64,000 nt of DNA, taken from contig JAFRJX010000006.1 of the NCBI GenBank assembly GCA_017432025.1, positions 1 through 64,000 on the forward strand, read 5' to 3'. Numbering within the stretch: the first letter of the stretch is position 1; each line of letters starts with the position of its first letter. This stretch comes from Candidatus Saccharimonadota bacterium (lineage in GTDB: Bacteria > Patescibacteriota > Saccharimonadia > Saccharimonadales > Saccharimonadaceae). This document shows positions 62,378 through 64,000 of this stretch, in pieces. The position numbers and the translations under genes were made by a program. The notes under the pieces were generated by a model. It saw nothing but the letters and a program-made list of their open reading frames with translations, searched no databases and was not told where the DNA came from.

Positions 62378-62968
62378 ATGGAGAGAAAACGGCGAGGAAA
62401 AAGGCTATTTCAAGAGCTTTTTATTTCGTTCGGACTTAGCATTGCAATGGTTTTAGCAATTTTTCTTCTCGGTGAGCAGGCGCTGTATCTGTTGACGGAT
62501 TCGGCGTTTGGCACGCATGGGAGATTATCAATTCCAACACTTGGGATTGATGTTGCAGTTTATAATGCGCACGGTGAGAATTCGCAGGCAATTGTAGACA
62601 AAACCGATTCGGCGGCTTTTATCCGTTGGAAGGAGCAAAATGTGATTGTGGATCATCGTTCACAGAGCTTTTATCTACTTCCGGAGGCAGTTCCTGGCGT
62701 GACTAAAGCGTGCCTTGTTACACCGTTTTATACGGATTATTACGTTTGTACGTATTCGGGCACTGGAAAAATCATTTATGGCGAAAACCATATGTGTAAA
62801 TTCGTGAATGATCAGGGTGAGGCAGTAAACCTCGCAAACCAAGGTGGCATCTGTATGTACACTTGTCAAAGCGAAATGGTCAATAGCGAAGTTTCGGTTT
62901 ATGTAACTTATTGGCGATTATCGAGCATTGACCCACTCCATTTTCTAGAAAAAGTTCTATCACTATAA
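62378..62968 (+). CDS. sortase-like membrane protein (196 aa)
   Basis: An N-terminal helix (about 15-37) anchors an extracellular domain that follows the sortase plan: it opens with RLSIPTLGIDVAVYNA, has a candidate catalytic histidine in VIVDHRSQ, a cysteine in CMYTCQSE and an arginine in VTYWRLSS. The usual TLxTC is changed to MYTC, and extra cysteines are present (five in the domain). It may be a divergent sortase or an inactive relative. It is the last gene of the surface locus, and the giant proteins or the 174-residue protein are possible substrates. Confidence 0.75.
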   Translation: MERKRRGKRLFQELFISFGLSIAMVLAIFLLGEQALYLLTDSAFGTHGRLSIPTLGIDVAVYNAHGENSQAIVDKTDSAAFIRWKEQNVIVDHRSQSFYLLPEAVPGVTKACLVTPFYTDYYVCTYSGTGKIIYGENHMCKFVNDQGEAVNLANQGGICMYTCQSEMVNSEVSVYVTYWRLSSIDPLHFLEKVLSL

Positions 62969-62972
62969 AAAT

Positions 62973-62999
62973 AGCTCCGGCGAGGCCGGAGCTTTTTTA
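62973..62999. terminator. bidirectional terminator between the sortase-like gene and glyA
   Basis: AGCTCCGGC (62973-62981) pairs perfectly with GCCGGAGCT (62985-62993) around GAG, with a T run to the right and A-rich sequence to the left. It serves two convergent genes. Confidence 0.9.
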
Positions 63000-63004
63000 C
63001 GGCT

Positions 63005-64000
63005 TTAGATAGCTGGGACTGGGAATTTGAGAGCTAGTTTCTTCACTTCTTTGTGAATCTTCTCGAGTTCTTTTTCGTATTTCTCGAGGCCAGCTTCGTC
63101 CTTGGCTTTGACGCAGACGTCGGCGACATCCTTCATCCAGCCGGCAAGGGTCTTCATTTCCGGTTTGCCAAGGCCACGTGTAGTGATGGCTGGAGTGCCG
63201 AGACGGACGCCAGACGGACGGAAAGCAGCGCCTTTGTCGGTCGGGAGGGAATTGGCGTTAAGAGTTAGTCCAACCATATCAAGAGCCTTTTCGTAGACTT
63301 TACCGTCAAAGCCAAAACTATCTTTGACGTTCACGAGAATTAAATGGTTCTCGGTGCCACCTCCCTGCAAGATGAAGCCGTGTTTTTTCAGCTCATCGGC
63401 GAGGGTTTTGGCATTTTCAACGATATTCTTTGCGTAGGTCTTAAACTCTGGTTTCAGATCTTCGCCGAAAGCGACGGCTTTGGCAGCAATCACATGCTCA
63501 AGTGGACCGCCCTGGGTGCCAGGGAAGACGGCGCGATCAATCAAGATTGGGATGTTCTCGAGAGTTTTCTCTGGTTTCTTCAGTGGGGAAGCAACATTGC
63601 CCTTTGAAAGAATGAGGCCGCCGCGTGGACCACGCAAGGTCTTGTGGGTGGTAGTGGTAACGACATGGAAGCCGTAATCTAGTGGATTCGGATGGACGTC
63701 ACCGGCGATGAGGCCAGCGACGTGAGCCATATCAGCCATCAAGAGACAGTTTGGAATCTTCTTACCGATTTCAGCGACGCGCTTGAAATCTGGAATCTTC
63801 ATAAAGGCGGAATAGCCGACTAGTATAATGCGTGGCTTCTCAGCGAGAGCCTTTTTCTCAAGCTCGTCATAGTCGATATCGCCATCTTCCGTCACGCCAT
63901 AAGAGATGAAATTATAAATCTTCGCGGAACGGGTAACTGGGGAACCGTGGGTGAGATGGCCGCCGGCCGGTAAGCTCATCGCGAGAATCTTATCGCCTGG
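63005..64000 (-). CDS. glyA: serine hydroxymethyltransferase, C-terminal part (cut by window end)
   Basis: PLP enzyme that interconverts serine and glycine with tetrahydrofolate, feeding one-carbon units to purine, thymidylate and formyl-Met synthesis. The visible part starts at PGDKILAMSLPAGGHLTHGS (the frame runs off the right edge) and includes the PLP-lysine motif VTTTTHKTLRGPRGG. It ends with the standard C-terminal domain. About 330 residues are present of the usual 410-420. Confidence 0.95.
   Translation of the reverse strand, partial: PGDKILAMSLPAGGHLTHGSPVTRSAKIYNFISYGVTEDGDIDYDELEKKALAEKPRIILVGYSAFMKIPDFKRVAEIGKKIPNCLLMADMAHVAGLIAGDVHPNPLDYGFHVVTTTTHKTLRGPRGGLILSKGNVASPLKKPEKTLENIPILIDRAVFPGTQGGPLEHVIAAKAVAFGEDLKPEFKTYAKNIVENAKTLADELKKHGFILQGGGTENHLILVNVKDSFGFDGKVYEKALDMVGLTLNANSLPTDKGAAFRPSGVRLGTPAITTRGLGKPEMKTLAGWMKDVADVCVKAKDEAGLEKYEKELEKIHKEVKKLALKFPVPAI

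Noticed and set aside
1-64000. UGA recoding (Gracilibacteria/Absconditabacteria code)
   Set aside because: Genes such as secY, ftsX and the 170-aa gene end in TGA at the expected family length, and no conserved frame is broken by TGA.
1-64000. CRISPR arrays, prophage or insertion sequences
   Set aside because: No short direct repeats with regular spacers, no transposase, integrase or phage structural genes were seen.

Overview
The window reads as one stretch of a reduced, host-dependent bacterium of the Candidate Phyla Radiation, most likely Candidatus Saccharibacteria (TM7). This is inferred from gene content and style, not from a database match. There are no biosynthetic genes beyond glyA. 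Genes are tightly packed, with stop-start overlaps of the TAATG type. Zinc-ligand cysteines are missing from RpoC and several ribosomal proteins. About a third of the DNA goes to very large secreted repeat proteins and sortase-like enzymes. TGA is used as a normal stop (for example secY, ftsX), which argues against the UGA-recoding Gracilibacteria/Absconditabacteria.

Layout. 0-5.3 kb: a surface locus with a membrane protein, a 1323-residue secreted repeat protein and a proline-rich membrane protein. 5.3-8 kb: metG, then a convergent aquaporin-like gene and a small membrane protein. 8.1-11 kb: a 980-residue membrane protein of unknown role. 11-14.3 kb: pheS-pheT. 14.3-19.9 kb: ftsE-ftsX, a PcsB-like CHAP hydrolase, an S41 peptidase and a GT4 glycosyltransferase, a plausible division and cell-wall block. 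19.9-22.9 kb (minus): tsaC-like gene and leuS. 22.9-25.2 kb: a SpoU methyltransferase, a glutaredoxin and two orphan genes. 25.2-27.2 kb: rpmF-nusB-Nudix-rnc. 27.3-29 kb: an orphan gene, rpsP and a KH-domain gene. 29-42.9 kb: rpoB-rpoC, secY, a sortase, infA-rpmJ-rpsM-rpsK-rpsD-rpoA-rplQ-rplM-rpsI. 42.9-43.4 kb (minus): a degenerate kinase-like gene. 43.5-63 kb: a second surface locus with proteins of 2167 and 3837 residues built from InlB-like repeats and FISUMP (Fibrobacter succinogenes major paralogous) modules, a small secreted protein, tRNA-Ala(CGC) and a sortase-like protein. The right edge cuts glyA.

Expression signals are unusually readable. Promoters follow TTGACA-17-TATAAT, often with an extended TGn. 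In about twelve genes the -10 box ends 6-8 nt before the ATG, which predicts leaderless mRNAs. Downstream operon genes and several orphan genes instead carry strong Shine-Dalgarno sequences, and non-ATG starts occur only there. rpoB has a structured leader, preceded by a short promoter-to-terminator unit.

How it fits together: the housekeeping genes cover transcription, translation and secretion (SecY). The ftsEX block would remodel the wall. The two surface loci, exported through SecY and perhaps processed by the sortases, are the best candidates for contact with a host cell. The 43.5-63 kb locus is the most interesting part of the window.
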